A stretch of DNA of 64,000 nucleotides from Adiantum capillus-veneris (lineage: Eukaryota > Streptophyta > Polypodiopsida > Polypodiales > Pteridaceae), in NCBI GenBank assembly GCA_014529385.2, contig CM043947.1, positions 97,002,036 through 97,066,035 of the forward strand, in the 5' to 3' direction. Numbering within the stretch: position 1 is the first letter of the stretch; the number at the start of each line of letters is the position of its first letter. The notes beneath the pieces are model-generated. The model searched no databases. It was not told the origin of the DNA and worked only from the letters and a program-made list of their open reading frames with translations. Below, one piece after another: positions 32,920 to 44,640 of this stretch. The position numbers and the translations under genes are program-made.

Positions 32920-35389
32920 ATGGTAGAAAGTTTAACTTAAGTCACACACATTGTTGGAGAGAAGCTAACCAGAGAGAACTACAGCATATGGTCTTACAGG
33001 ATGGACTACATTACAGGTGAACAAGAGTGTCCCAAGGTTGGTTTGGAACCAAACAGAGAGAATGTTGAAGCATATAAAACATGGCAAGCAGGAGTAGAAG
33101 CTTACAAGAAGTGGATTGAGAATTCAAGGAAAGTGATGCATTGGATTTCACTATGCAATAGTGACTTCTTTATACCACATGTGAAGAAGGCTCAATCTCC
33201 AAAGGAAGCGTGGAAGATACTAGAAAGGATGAATAGCTCCTATACAGAACCAGTAAAAGTCCACTTGAAGCAAAGGTTACATTGTGTATTGCGAGGAGAT
33301 AGATCCATATCAGATTATGTGACAGAGATAAAGCAAATACAGGAAGACCTTGTGAGCATTAGTTTTGAAGTTCCAGATGTTGACTTAGTTTCAGTGACAT
33401 TGAATGGTTTGGGACCGTAATACAAGTCATTGGATACATCTATATATGTTCGAGGACACATGCCTGATTTTGAAGAGTTAGTAAACCTTTGTTTGCAATA
33501 AGAGGTGAAGTTAGGCAAGTCAGGTCCTTCTACATCAAAAGAAAATTCCAGAGATCAGGTTTTTTACTCTAGAGGTTGTGGAAACAATAGAGGTGGAAGA
33601 GAAAACTATTGTCGTGGAAACAATGCTGGAAGAGGTCAATGGCAAAACCAACAAAGTCAAAGTTACAATGATTACAGCCATAGAGGCAGGGGGATAGACC
33701 AACCTTGTGGATGTGGAGGTGGACAATCTATACATCCTCAAAGACATGGATACTGTAGCAGATGTGGCATTTATGGTCACTTTGAAAGAGAATGTTACAC
33801 AAGGATAAATCAAAATCATGACCATGGTGGAAGAGGCCGATGTTATGGAAGACATGGAGGAAAATTTTCTATGGAGCATTTTGTTGGAAGCATGGTGGAG
33901 CCACATCATATATATGATTGGTATTTAGATAGTGGTACCACAAATCATATGACATATCATGGTGAATGGTTTGACAGAAAAGAGAAGTTAGAAGAGGATG
34001 AGTTTGTCGCTACAAGTGATGATACTATGCATAGGATTACGCATGTTGGTTCAGTTCCATTGCTAGAAAAAGATGGGACATACAACACATTGAGAGATGT
34101 TCTATATGTGCCTTCAATCACAAAGAATTTAGAATCCTTTGGACAAATGAAAGATCAAGGGTTGCAAGTCCGTTTTAATCGTTATGGCTGCTTCATAGAG
34201 GAGTTTCACAAAGGCAAACCAGGTAAGGTATTGGCACGTGGAAGAAAGAAAGGTCACTTGTTCTCATTGGAAGCTGGAGATCCATGTTTACACAGTGGTA
34301 TTTATGTAAACAAATCAACCACTCAAGATGATTGGGCAGAGTTATGGCATAAGAGGATTGGTCATGTCAATTTTAGAAGACTAAAGCATATGCAATAAAA
34401 TCAAATTGTACGTGGATTACCAAAGTTTGGCAGATTGAATTTTGATCATGTTTGTGAAGCTTGTCAATTTGGAAAGCAATCTCATTTACCATTTTCAAAG
34501 AGGGGGAGAATTAGCCAAAGTCCTTTGGAAATTGTCCATTCAGATATTTGGGGACCTTGTGATCATGCTACATGAATGGTTGTCAATATTTTATCACATT
34601 CACAGATGATTACAGCAGAATGACATGGGTTTACTTTCTAAAGGCAAAGTCAGAGGCAGTCAAGGTATTCTTGGAGTTCAAAGTTATGGTTGAGAAAGAG
34701 AATGGTTGTCAAATTAAATGCCTACATACAGATGGAGGGGGAGAGTACATGTCACACAGTTTTGATGATTACTTACGTGAACAAGGCATAAGAAGATAGA
34801 TTACTTGCAGATACACACCACAACAAAATGAAGTTGTTGAGAGAAAGAATAGAGTCATAGCAGAGATTGCAAGATCCATGATGAATGAGATGAATATTCC
34901 ATTAACATATTGGGCTGAAGCAGTTCATATAGCAGTATACATTATGAATCGAACACCAACAACTGCCATTCATGAAATTTCACCTTATGTGAGACTTTAT
35001 GGGATCAAACCAACAGTTTCCTACATGAAAGTTTTTGGATGTGTTTGCGATGTTCATGTACCAAATGAATCAAGAAAGAAGATGGAGCCAAAGGCAGTGA
35101 AGTGTATATTCTTGGGCTATCGAGTTGAAAAGAAAGGTTACAAGTGCTATGATCCTACGACAAGACAGGTTTATGTTAGTAGAGATGTCAGATTTTGTGA
35201 GCATGAACCATGGTATAAACCAAAGCCAGTGATTATAGAAGATGAGTATGAAGAGCAAGAGAATGTGTGTCTTGTTGTTGATAAGCTAGGACCATCAACA
35301 AGAATCATTTGAGGACCATATATGGCAGAGGAGAGTACAGGAAGTGTCAACCCATGGAACGGTCGTTTGCGAGATAAGAAGCAAGACGA
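32920..35389 (+). pseudogene. copia-2 gag, protease and integrase (first half of pol)
   Basis: The ATG at 32920 starts the frame (MVESLT, then a TAA). Gag (YSIWSYRMDYITG, then EAWKILERMNSSYTE) runs to about 33500. An Arg/Gly-rich stretch follows, with a zinc knuckle CSRCGIYGHFEREC near 33758. The protease site is WYLDSGTTNHMT near 33922. The integrase has its H/C part (ELWHKRIGHVN, CEACQFGKQ), then FTDDYSRMTWVY, LHTDGGGEY and PQQNEVVERKN. The two positions that read R and G in copia-1 (TDRGGEY and QQNGV) are G and E here. In-frame stops fall at 32938, 33418, 33499, 34396, 34797 and 35310, with a phase change near 34570. The sequence stops at the Tat-I insertion, between integrase and reverse transcriptase. 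Confidence 0.9.
35386..35389. repeat. 4-bp target duplication of Tat-I, left copy (ACGA)
   Basis: ACGA directly before the LTR start TGTGAGCAGG, repeated at 52031-52034 directly after CTGACA. One copy joins CAA-G and G-AAA into an in-frame copia-2 coding sequence (QDEKGKKK), which confirms the length of four. Confidence 0.85.
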
Positions 35390-36529
35390 TGTGAGCAGGA
35401 TGGAAACACACAGAATGCCTCTATAATGACCCGACACACACTCTTGGGATGATACACACACACACACACACTATGGGGCACCACTCGGCTTACACAACCC
35501 ACCTGGCCGAGACAAGGAATACACCGATGGAGTGAGAGGCGAGAGACTACCCGTTTTCCCACTCCACACAGAGACACACACACCCAAAAAATTCAGCTCA
35601 AAAGAGAAGAATTTTTTATGTTTATATACAATTGATCTTGGTCCAACACCAACGGGGCAAATAGCTCACAAAATATAGGTAAAATATGTCAGATACAATC
35701 ACAAATTGGAGCAGAAGCTTCGCTCATAGGAGAAACTTACACAGCCAAAACAGAAGAAAAACAATGAGGAATTTGGCAAAATGGATAGCGCCATCGCGTC
35801 CGGAACGGCCCAAAACCCCAGTCTACAATGTCAAAGTGCTAAAATCCGACCTCGAATGAGCAGTTTATGGCCAAAACAGGCTCCAAAAACAACAAAAACA
35901 CAGTGGCGGCTATTCCTCCTCTTCTCTCCACGTATTTTATGATGTTATCTCTGTTTTTTCAGTTCCCACACCTATCTTTTTTACTTGGGCACCCTTGGCC
36001 TTTTAGTTGACCTCAAATGGACCCCAAACATGCCAAAAAGTGGCCTCACAGTGCATAGTTGTCACCCTACTGCATCCATCCGCACACCTAGCGCTCAACT
36101 TTTTCCAATAATGCATTCCGCAACCACGTGAAGTGGCCCTAAAAGATTGTCCTCATGATGACCTCTCTGCATAATTATCACAAGGAAACACCCACGTTGT
36201 GTCTGTACTTATCCACGTGCAAATATTGACCCCATTCGACCTCCTGACGCCACTAGATGCCATCTGACACACCTGCTTACCTCATGTCGACGGCCCATGC
36301 ATAGCTTCCTCGAGAATTTTTACGTGCTACCAACTCCTCATTATTATATAAAAAACACAATGGTACTGGTGATAGTGAAAATCGATGCACTATGTACATG
36401 TTTTCCTACCTGTACACATGTGAGCCCCACGTAACCACCTGGCTCTTGAAAATGGGCAATTCTTTATTTGATGCACCATGCATGGGTATGTACATATGTG
36501 CAATCAATTGCTCCAAAAATATCCTCACA
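35390..36529 (-). repeat. 3' LTR of Tat-I (LTR-A)
   Basis: Plus-strand ends are TGTGAGCAGG and CCTCACA, about 1140 bases. On the coding strand it starts TGTGAGGATA next to the polypurine tract. TATATAAAC lies on the minus strand near 35617-35627 and could serve as TATA box. Confidence 0.85.
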
Positions 36530-36536
36530 TGATTTG

Positions 36537-36546
36537 CACATCCCCT
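36537..36546 (-). promoter_or_regulatory. Polypurine tract of Tat-I
   Basis: AGGGGATGTG on the minus strand, 7 bases before the 3' LTR. The corresponding tract of Tat-II at 38901-38910 reads AGGGGATGGG. The separation from the LTR is larger than usual, so the exact priming point is uncertain. Confidence 0.45.
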
Positions 36547-36557
36547 AGCCTGCTAGA

Positions 36558-37764
36558 TCATTCATGATCAGTAGTTGCAAAAAGAGATATGAGACTCACC
36601 GCGTCACAGGTCTCCTCATCCCTCACCAGCATTACTTGCTCCACAGAAATCTCGTCTTGCTCCACCATCATTAACCTGGCATGATATAATTTAAGATGCA
36701 ATCCATTTACCCTTGACTTATGTAGGATTCCATCTAGGTTAGCCAACTGATATGTACCATTTGGAAAACACTCCACTACCTTGAAAGGGCCTTCCCACTT
36801 AATTTGAAACTTCTTTTGGAAGGTGTTGTCCAATTCTGTTGTAGCACAAAACCAAGTCATGCTTCGTAAGGGTATCATACACTTACTTTTGACCTTTTCA
36901 TTTATCTTTGCCAAAGACTCATCCTGCATCTGCCCATAATGCTCCAATGTGCTCATACTATCCAACTAAACCTCTTGTAACTGTAAGAGCCTCTCTTTGA
37001 ATGAATCACTAGGCGGCCCAAGCAACTTCTCTAGAATCTTTACTGCAGGCAACTCTACTTCCACAAGCAATAGTGCTTCCTTTACATATACCAAGTGAAA
37101 TGGAGTAAACCATGTACATGTCTTCACCAAAGTACGGTAAGCCCATAATGCACTAGGCGATTCCAAATCCCAATTCTTTCCTTCGTGCTCTGTCGCTTTT
37201 GACATAATTTGTACAAACTCACCATTGAATCTTTCATTTAATCCATTACACTGCGGGCAATAAGGAGTCGTATGCTGGGGCCTAATCTTCATCTTTGCGC
37301 ATAAAAACTCTAGCAATTTAGCTCTAAATCCTGGCCCCTTATCCAAAAGTAGCTCTAGTGGCACCCCAAACTTGCAACATATTTCATCATACACAAATTT
37401 TGCCACATCCTTTGCAGTGATTTGTTTTATTGCTATAGCCTCTGCCCATCTAGAGAGATAGTCCATTGCCGTCAAAATATAGCTTTTGCCCCTGCTTGTG
37501 ATAGGTAACGGGCTGATTGCATCAATCCCCCACTTTTCAAACACATCAAACACCATAATGGTTTTTCATAGCTCTGGCTTCAACACTCTCTTCCCAAATG
37601 CTTGACACCTATTGCACGAGCTACACCAATGGTGAACATCCTTGTGCAAACTAGGCCATACATACCCCTCTTGCAAGATCTTATGCAAGGTGATCTTTAG
37701 AGCAAAATGTCTACCACATGCACCTTCATGATTCTCTTCCAACACTCTATAAAGCTCCTCCCGC
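36558..37764 (-). pseudogene. Tat-I integrase region (3' part of pol)
   Basis: Read on the minus strand from 37764: REELYRVLEENHEGACG with the zinc-binding H/H and C-x2-C (CSSCNRCQ) of the integrase N-terminus near 37600-37740. The catalytic core follows, with WGIDAISPLP, D in MDYLSRWAEA, D in LLDKGPGFRAK and E in NGLNERFNGE. The C-terminal part (KKFQIKWEGPFKVVECFPNG, YQLANLDG) continues to 36558. Stops lie near 37557 and 36963. The integrase inserts the cDNA copy into chromosomal DNA. The upstream part of the same frame lies beyond Tat-II at 45773. Confidence 0.85.
37761..37764. repeat. 4-bp target duplication of Tat-II, left copy (CCGC)
   Basis: CCGC before TGTGAGCGGG, repeated at 45769-45772 after CTGACA. 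With one copy retained, the Tat-I coding strand reads CCT TGG CGG GAG GAG, an in-frame PWREE junction between RNase H and integrase. Confidence 0.85.
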
Positions 37765-38893
37765 TGTGAGCGGGATGAAAACACACAGAACGCCTCTATA
37801 ACAACCCGACACACACTCTTGGGAAGATACACACACACACTATGGGGCACCACTCGGCTTACACAACCACCTGGCCGCGACAGGAAACACACCTATGGAG
37901 TGAGAGGAGAGAGACTATCCACTTGCCCACTCCACACACATACACACACACCCAAAAAACTCAGCTAAAAAGAGAAGAATTTCTGATGTTTAGATACAAT
38001 TGAGCTTGGGCCAACACCAATGGGGCAAATAGTTCACACAATATGGGTAAAATAAGCCAGATACAATCACAAACTAGAGTAGAAACTTCGCTCACAGGAG
38101 AAACTTACACAGAAAAATAGCAAGAAAAGAGTGAGGAATTTGGAAAAATGGACAGCACCATCGCGTCCGGAACGGCCCAAAACCCCAGTCTACAATGTCA
38201 AAGTGCTCAAATCTGACCTCGGATGAGCAGTTTACGGCCAGAATAAGCTCCAAAATGAGCAAAAAACCACCTGCGGCTGTTCCTCCTCTCTTCTCCACGT
38301 TTTTTCTGGTCTTCTCTCTATTTTTTCAGCTTCCTCACTTAGCTTTATTACTTGGGCACCCTTGGCCTTTTAGATGACCTCAAACGGACCCCGAACAGGC
38401 CAAAAACTGACCTCGCAGTGCATTGTTGTCACCCTGCTATATCCATGCGCACACCTAGCACTCATTTCTTTTCCATAATGCGTCTCGCAACCACGTGAAG
38501 TGGCCCCAAAAGGCGGTCCTAATGATGACCTTTCTGCATAACTCTCACAAGAAAACACCACTTTGTGTCCATATTCATCCACGTGCAAATATTGACCCCG
38601 TTCGGCCTCCTGACGCCACTCGATGCCATCTGACGCACCTGCTTATCATGTCGTCGGCCCGCGGATAGCTTCCTCGAGAATTTTTACGCGCTACCAAATC
38701 CTCCTTATTGTTGAAAAAACACAATGGTACTGGTAATAGTGAAAATCGATGCACTATGTACACCCTGTCCTACCTGTACACATGTGGGCCCCACGTAACC
38801 ACCTGGCTCTGAAAAATGGGCAATTCTTTATTTGATGCACCATGCATGTATACGTACATATGCGCAATCCCTTGCTCCAAAAAACTCCTGACA
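37765..38893 (-). repeat. 3' LTR of Tat-II (LTR-B)
   Basis: Plus-strand ends TGTGAGCGGG and CTCCTGACA. Shares diagnostic bases with LTR-C (CTCATTTCTTTTCCATAATG) against LTR-A and LTR-D (CTCAACTTTTTCCAATAATG). Confidence 0.88.
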
Positions 38894-38900
38894 TAATTTG

Positions 38901-38910
38901 CCCATCCCCT
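38901..38910 (-). promoter_or_regulatory. Polypurine tract of Tat-II
   Basis: AGGGGATGGG on the minus strand just upstream of the 3' LTR start TGTCAGGAG, with an ATTA-containing gap between. It is placed by position and composition. Confidence 0.45.
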
Positions 38911-38921
38911 AGCCTGCTAGA

Positions 38922-41900
38922 TCATTCATGATCAGCAGCAGCAAAGAGCGATATGAGACTCGCCGCATCACAGGTCTCCTCATCCTTCACCAACATTGCT
39001 TGCTCCACAGATAGTTCATCTTGCTCCACCATCATCAATCTAGCATGATACAATTTAAGACGCAATCCATTTAACCTTGACTTATGTAGAACACCATCCA
39101 AGTTAGCCAGCTGATATGTGCCATTTGGAAAACACTCCACTACCTTGAAAGGGCCTTCCCACTTAATTTGAAACTTCTTTTGGAAGGTGTTGTCCAGCTT
39201 ACTGTTGTAGCGCAAAACCAAGTCATGCTTCTTGATACCCTTACTTTTGACCTTTTCATTTATCTTTGCCAAAGCCCTATCTTGCATCTACCCATAATGT
39301 TCCAATGCACTCATCCTATCCAGCTGAACCTCTTGTAGCTGTAAGAGCCTCTCTTCGAATGCATCACTAGGCGGCCCAAGCAACTTCTCTAACATCTTGA
39401 CCGCAGGCAACTCTACTTCCACAGGCAATAGTGCTTCTTTTCCATACACCAAATGAAATGGAGTAAACCCTGTACCTGTCTTCACCGAAGTACGGTAAGC
39501 CCATAATGCACTAGGCAATTCCAAATCCCAATTCTTTCCTTGGTGCTCTGTCACTTTCGAAAGAATCTGTACCAACTCACCATTGAATCTTTCATTTAAG
39601 CCATTACACTGTGGGTAATAAGGAGTGGTATGCTGGTGCCTAATCTTCATCTTTGCACGCCTCTTCATTTAGAGCACGTTCAATGTGTCTAATGATCCAT
39701 GCTTCGAACTTTTTTAACAGGCCTTTAATTCTGAAGCACATTTCCTTCAATGAGGTGTTCTTGCTCTTCCACACACCCAACACTTACTTCACCACTATCA
39801 AGGCATCACCTTTTATGCTCAACCTTCGAACCCCATGCTTCAAACAAATGTGTAATCCGGCTTCCAGAGTAGCATATTCAGCCTCATTGTTACTATGAGC
39901 ATCCAATTTGAACCCTCTCTTGCATACTAGCTTCCCCTCTGGATCATAAAGTGCTATACCCCCTGAAGCTGCATCATGGCTCTTTCTGTATGAACCATCA
40001 AAGAACAACACATGTGCATTACTGATCTGTGGCACTTCTTCAACTACCTTTCTCACCACCTCTTCCTTAACAATAAGGGGATTCTCCTTGTAGGTCAACA
40101 AATCAGCTAGGGTAGCCCTTGTACTATCTTCCACTAGAAAAGAGAACTCAAACTCTTGCAGCTCAATTACCCATTTCTTCACCACATTTGACATGTTAGT
40201 ACCATTAATGAACTGTGGCAAAAAGGCATAACTCGTCAAGAAAACAAAAGGCCGTGGTAGCAAGTAATGACGAAATCGTCGACAAGCAAATATTACACTG
40301 GCCATCACTAGCTCTACTTCCGAGAACTTTCTCTCCGCTACCAACTTCACTCGGCTTGCACAATACACTGGCCTCATATAATGGCTACCCTTCACCTTTT
40401 TCAATAGCATGGCTCCAATGGCATCATCCCCTACTAAGTGATTTACATAAAAAACTTTCTCCCAATCAGGAGCCTGCATGGCTGACAAACCCCCTAACAC
40501 CTCTTTCACCTCTTGAAACACTTCTTCACACTTGTCATCCCATTGCAATGGATCATGCTTTGCCACTTGTTGTAATGGATAAAGAATCTGAGAAGACAAT
40601 GGAATAAACCTTGCCATGTACTTCAATTTTTGTATAAAGGTTGCCAATTGCTTCGTACTCGTAGGTGATGGAAGAAGAATAATAGACTTAACCTTATCTG
40701 GATCAGCCTCAATGCCATTTTCTGACACCATATGTCCCAATAACTTCACCCTTGGCTGTGCTAGATGACATTTCTTTAGATTTAGTTGTCCTCCACATTC
40801 ATCATATCGAGCCAATACCATCTGCAGCTTCTCATGGTGTTCAGCCCTACTGCTATAAACACAGAAGTCATCCATAAAAGCTTTAACACAACTACCAATG
40901 AATGGTTCCAACACCCAATTTTCTCTCTCTTGATAGAAGTAAGGTCCATTTGAAAACCCAAATGGCAATACGGTGTAGCAATAGCAGCCCCATGGCGTAA
41001 TAAAAGTGATCTTTGTGCGGTCTTTAAGAGCAATCTTCAATTGAAAATAGCCTGAAAAACCATCACACACACTGTACCTCTCATAACCTGCCACTGAATC
41101 CAAGATCTGATCAATGAATGGAAGAGGATATGGGTTCTTCTTAGTGGCTGCGTTTAAGGGCTTAAAATCTACACAAATCCTCCACTTCCCATCCTTCTTT
41201 GGACTGACTACTACTGAACTCACCCATTCTGTGGTCTCCACAGGGACTGTGAACCCTGCCTTCAACAACTTGTCCACCTCTTCTCGCAAGGCTTCCATTT
41301 GCTCTTGACCCATCTTTCTTAGCCTTTGACGCACTGGCTTAGCACCTTCTTTCAGCTCTATATGCATCTCTTCACCCTTGAACCCTCTGATCTCTTCATA
41401 TGAAGTAATGAACAAATCAGGAAAACTAGCCAGCATATGCAAATATATATCCTTCTCCATAGCTGAGAGGTCTCCACTGATCATTTGTGTCATCAATTCC
41501 TGCTTCTTTGACAACTCAACTTTGGTTTGCATCAGTCCTTCAATCACTTCATAAGGCCCTTCACTTTCATCTTCAACCTCATTCGCAAATGCAACTAAAC
41601 CAAACTCCTGTATTTCTTTTTCCATCAAAAGAAATGCAACATCAGCATCCTCATCACTGCTGGTAGTGCTATCACTGTCCTCATCTGTCACCGTGGAAGA
41701 GTCTTCATCACTAGACTCATCCTCGTCTTCATAAAGCTCCTCTAATCGTTTCCTTGTGTCCATATTATAAAGCTTCTTGGTACCTATCTTTCAATAGAGG
41801 CTAATCGTACCATGTCGCCAATCTTGAACAGCTCCCACTGCACGTAACCATGGTCTGCCCAGTATAATAGGATATGCTCCCAACCCTGTTGGCATCACAT

Positions 41901-43572
41901 GAAAATCAACCACTGCCTTTGCATCATATGCCTCCACTTTTAAGCTCTTTAGAACACCCAAGCATTTTACTTTTTGATGGTTTGCCAATCTGATCCGAAA
42001 ACCTGACACCCCAGCCACTGTGAGACCCATCTTCTCAACGCATGAGTGTGTTATGACACATATTTGGGCTCCGCCATCCACATAACCTTGTCCCAAATTT
42101 TTCCTTTTATGCCACACATCTACTATTGGACAAATGTCTGGTAGCTCATCCATTGCCAACACCTTTACTGAACCTCTCTCTGGCTCTTTCTCCATTGGGT
42201 TAACCATCCTCTTCCATTGTCGCTTTAGCTTAGGCACCATCTCTATAAGCTGCCCAAAAGTAACATCTGCCTTCCTGCTCGTCAGATCCTCCTTCAAGTC
42301 ATAGCTTAATTGCCCATCCCCTAGTGGAAAATCTGAAACATGAAACTTTCGACGAGCTCTCCTTTTCCTCTTGGCCTTGACATCCTTGCCTTCATGGCTC
42401 TTTCCTTTCTTCTTACTAGGACCTGGGGCACTTCTTCCTTGCTTATCCTCTGTGGTCCTCTTCCCAATAGGCATCACTAATGTATCCTCTAGCTTTGATG
42501 CCTTCTCCAAGGTGACTACACTTAGCACTTTTGTCTTTCCCTTTTCCTCCTGGGTCAGTCCACTGGTTCCTTCGTCTCCCTTAATTTCGATGCCATAATC
42601 ATTTGACCTAGTTAGCACCTGTCTTGGCAATGGATACATGTCTCCCCCCATCCTTGGTGGCTTATCACATTGCGGGCTGATGTGACCCAACTCTCCACAA
42701 TTATAACATGTGGGCGTCTGCCTCCAAAACCTACCATTGCTTTGTCCAACACCATTCATAGGCCTTTCTTCACCTCCTGGCTGATTTGCAAACCTCCCTT
42801 GACCTCGATTATTTCCCACTTGACCTAGCATGTTTAGACTGAGATTCTTCATCAAATCTACCATTTGCCTCATGTCTTGCCTTAGCCCATCATCTTGCAC
42901 ATCTGTAGTGACCACTGCTGGCATAACCTGAGTAGTAACAGGAACCACTGGTTCGTGATGAACCCCTGACATGCGACCTTGTAAAGACTCTATAGGCTGA
43001 AATTCAGACCTCATGGGCAAAGACTCCACCCCTAACTGGCTCATTTTCCTCAACTTCCACTCTTTGTTCCTTGATACCTCTAGTGCATCTTCATATGTCC
43101 TAGGCTTCTTTAGCTCCACTCTCCAACGTATATTCTCCCAAAGACCAGCTAAGAACCTGTCCTTCTTCATCATGTCAGGCGGGGGTACCTGTGGTGCTAA
43201 GGCCTTGCACATTTGCTCCCATGCCAATGAAAAATTACGTATGTACGCATCTACTGGCTCACCTTCCTTTTGCACCAAAGCCTGTACTTCTTTCCACACT
43301 TTGTCAGGATCTTCTATCTTCACAAACTCCACTTCCAACCCATGTCGTAGACTGTCCCAACTCAACCTTACAGGTGGATCAGCCACACGCAACTCCTCTT
43401 CAAATGCTTTAGACCAAACTCGTGCATCACTCTTCAAACAAATTTGGAGAAGGCGTAACATCTGCGCAGGGTCATGAATCTGGTTGCTAATGCAGGCAAC
43501 CTCCATCTTTTCCAAAAATTCTTCCACATCTTCATCATTTCTTCCATGAAACTCCGGATAAGAGAAAGCCAT
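38922..43572 (-). pseudogene. Tat-II gag-pol polyprotein, nearly open but internally deleted
   Basis: I start the frame at the minus-strand ATG at 43572 (MAFSYPEFHGRNDEDVEEF), because the open frame above it has no ATG. The order is Gag, zinc knuckle CYNCGELGHISPQC near 42700, and protease with VDGGAQICVI near 42060-42090 (DGG instead of D-S/T-G). Reverse transcriptase follows, with FMDD near 40862-40885, then an RNase H remnant (VGDDAIGAMLL) and a second RNase H starting LFFDGSYRKSHDAASGG. A TGA at 41788-41790 stands where Tat-I has GGA. TAA at 39781-39783 ends the long frame inside the second RNase H. Near 39650 the sequence jumps from ALNEEA directly to KMKIRHQHTTPYYPQCNGLN of the integrase core. 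The integrase C-terminus ends at 38922. Zinc finger and two of three catalytic acids of integrase are lost. Confidence 0.92.
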
Positions 43573-44616
43573 GGCTACCCAAGTTACAATGCTTTGAGAA
43601 CCCCTTCGAACACACGTGCAAGAATCCAAAACTTTTCACTACCCAATCCCCAGAAACTTCAATGGAGCTCAGCTTTAGATAAGGACAAACACATGCACAT
43701 CAAATGAGTTTTCATAGTTAATCATCGGAATGACAATAGGCAAAGGACATTCCAGGATCTCTCTCAATCTTCTTGGCCCAAACATAAAGACTATGCGCTG
43801 CTAGAAAAAGATCTTCCTGGACACATGAACATTAATCTGAATTCTTTGAGTTAAATGAAAAGGAGTGAACTGAGGGCCATTTTGATCATCCATTAAAGCC
43901 AACCATGAAGCTCCCAAGAAGGCACACCTGACTTATCCTCTGATTTTTGCCCAAATTTCAGCAGCATAAGAGCATAAATGGCTCAAAATACCAAAAAACC
44001 AGCCATCATAACTTGGAAAAATTTTGGCAGAGTTTCCCCAGAAGTAGAGCAGTGTGAACCCAAAATATAGACTGTCTATGTATGCATAAACTACCAACAA
44101 TAGAACCCGAGCATCAATTAGGAATCACTAGTACATAGCCTATGGCGAGGTCACAAAAAGGGTGCTCGAGCTACCTGTATCACCGAAATAATCTTCACAT
44201 TTGAGAATCCCCCAGCTCAATAAAAACCTCACGCTATCGACCCTCACACGAAGGCTAATGCAAATCACGTATAGTCAAGTCTCAGAAATAACTATCTTCC
44301 AGACCAAGTCTCAGAAATGGTTGGGACTACCAAATACAACCAAGTATGGCTCCACAAATGCGTACAATGGGAGTTTCCACAAGTAACGTACAATCCAGCA
44401 GACAATGCGCTCAAACAGGCGCCAAATGATGCATACCCACGACAACTGCAAGTGACACCAATGCTAGTATATCACTGTACTCCAGCTACCTGTACCTGTG
44501 TGAATCACCTGTACCTATACTTGTCCCTGTAACCTGTAACCTGTAATCTGCAACCTGCAACCTGTAATCCCGAATCTTGAAGCTTGAAGCTCGAAGCAGA
44601 AGGTACTCGAAGAAGA
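43573..44616 (-). other. Untranslated leader of Tat-II
   Basis: About 1 kb between primer site and gag ATG, homologous to 49843-50856 of Tat-I. Near the LTR it contains imperfect repeats of CCTGTAA and related phrases (44495-44570), longer in Tat-II than in Tat-I. No additional frame is conserved between the two copies. Confidence 0.6.
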
Positions 44617-44634
44617 TCCTCCGTGGGGGCGCCA
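44617..44634 (-). promoter_or_regulatory. Primer binding site of Tat-II
   Basis: Minus strand: six bases after the LTR comes TGGCGCCCCCACGGAGGA. The leading TGGCGCC fits the 3' end of several plant tRNAs, including tRNA-Asp, but the following bases do not match tRNA-Asp, so the tRNA is uncertain. Tat-I has TGGTGCC at the same place. Confidence 0.6.
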
Positions 44635-44640
44635 AAAGAA

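Noticed and set aside
40215-40607. Plus-strand open frame of 130 codons, and similar ones at 46639-46992 and 47499-48188
   Set aside because: Antisense shadows of the Tat reverse transcriptase, present in both copies only because the sense protein is conserved.
43573-43629. Upstream extension of the Tat-II gag frame by 19 codons
   Set aside because: The extension begins with TTG, with no ATG above 43572. The first ATG gives the Gag start shared with Tat-I at 49842.
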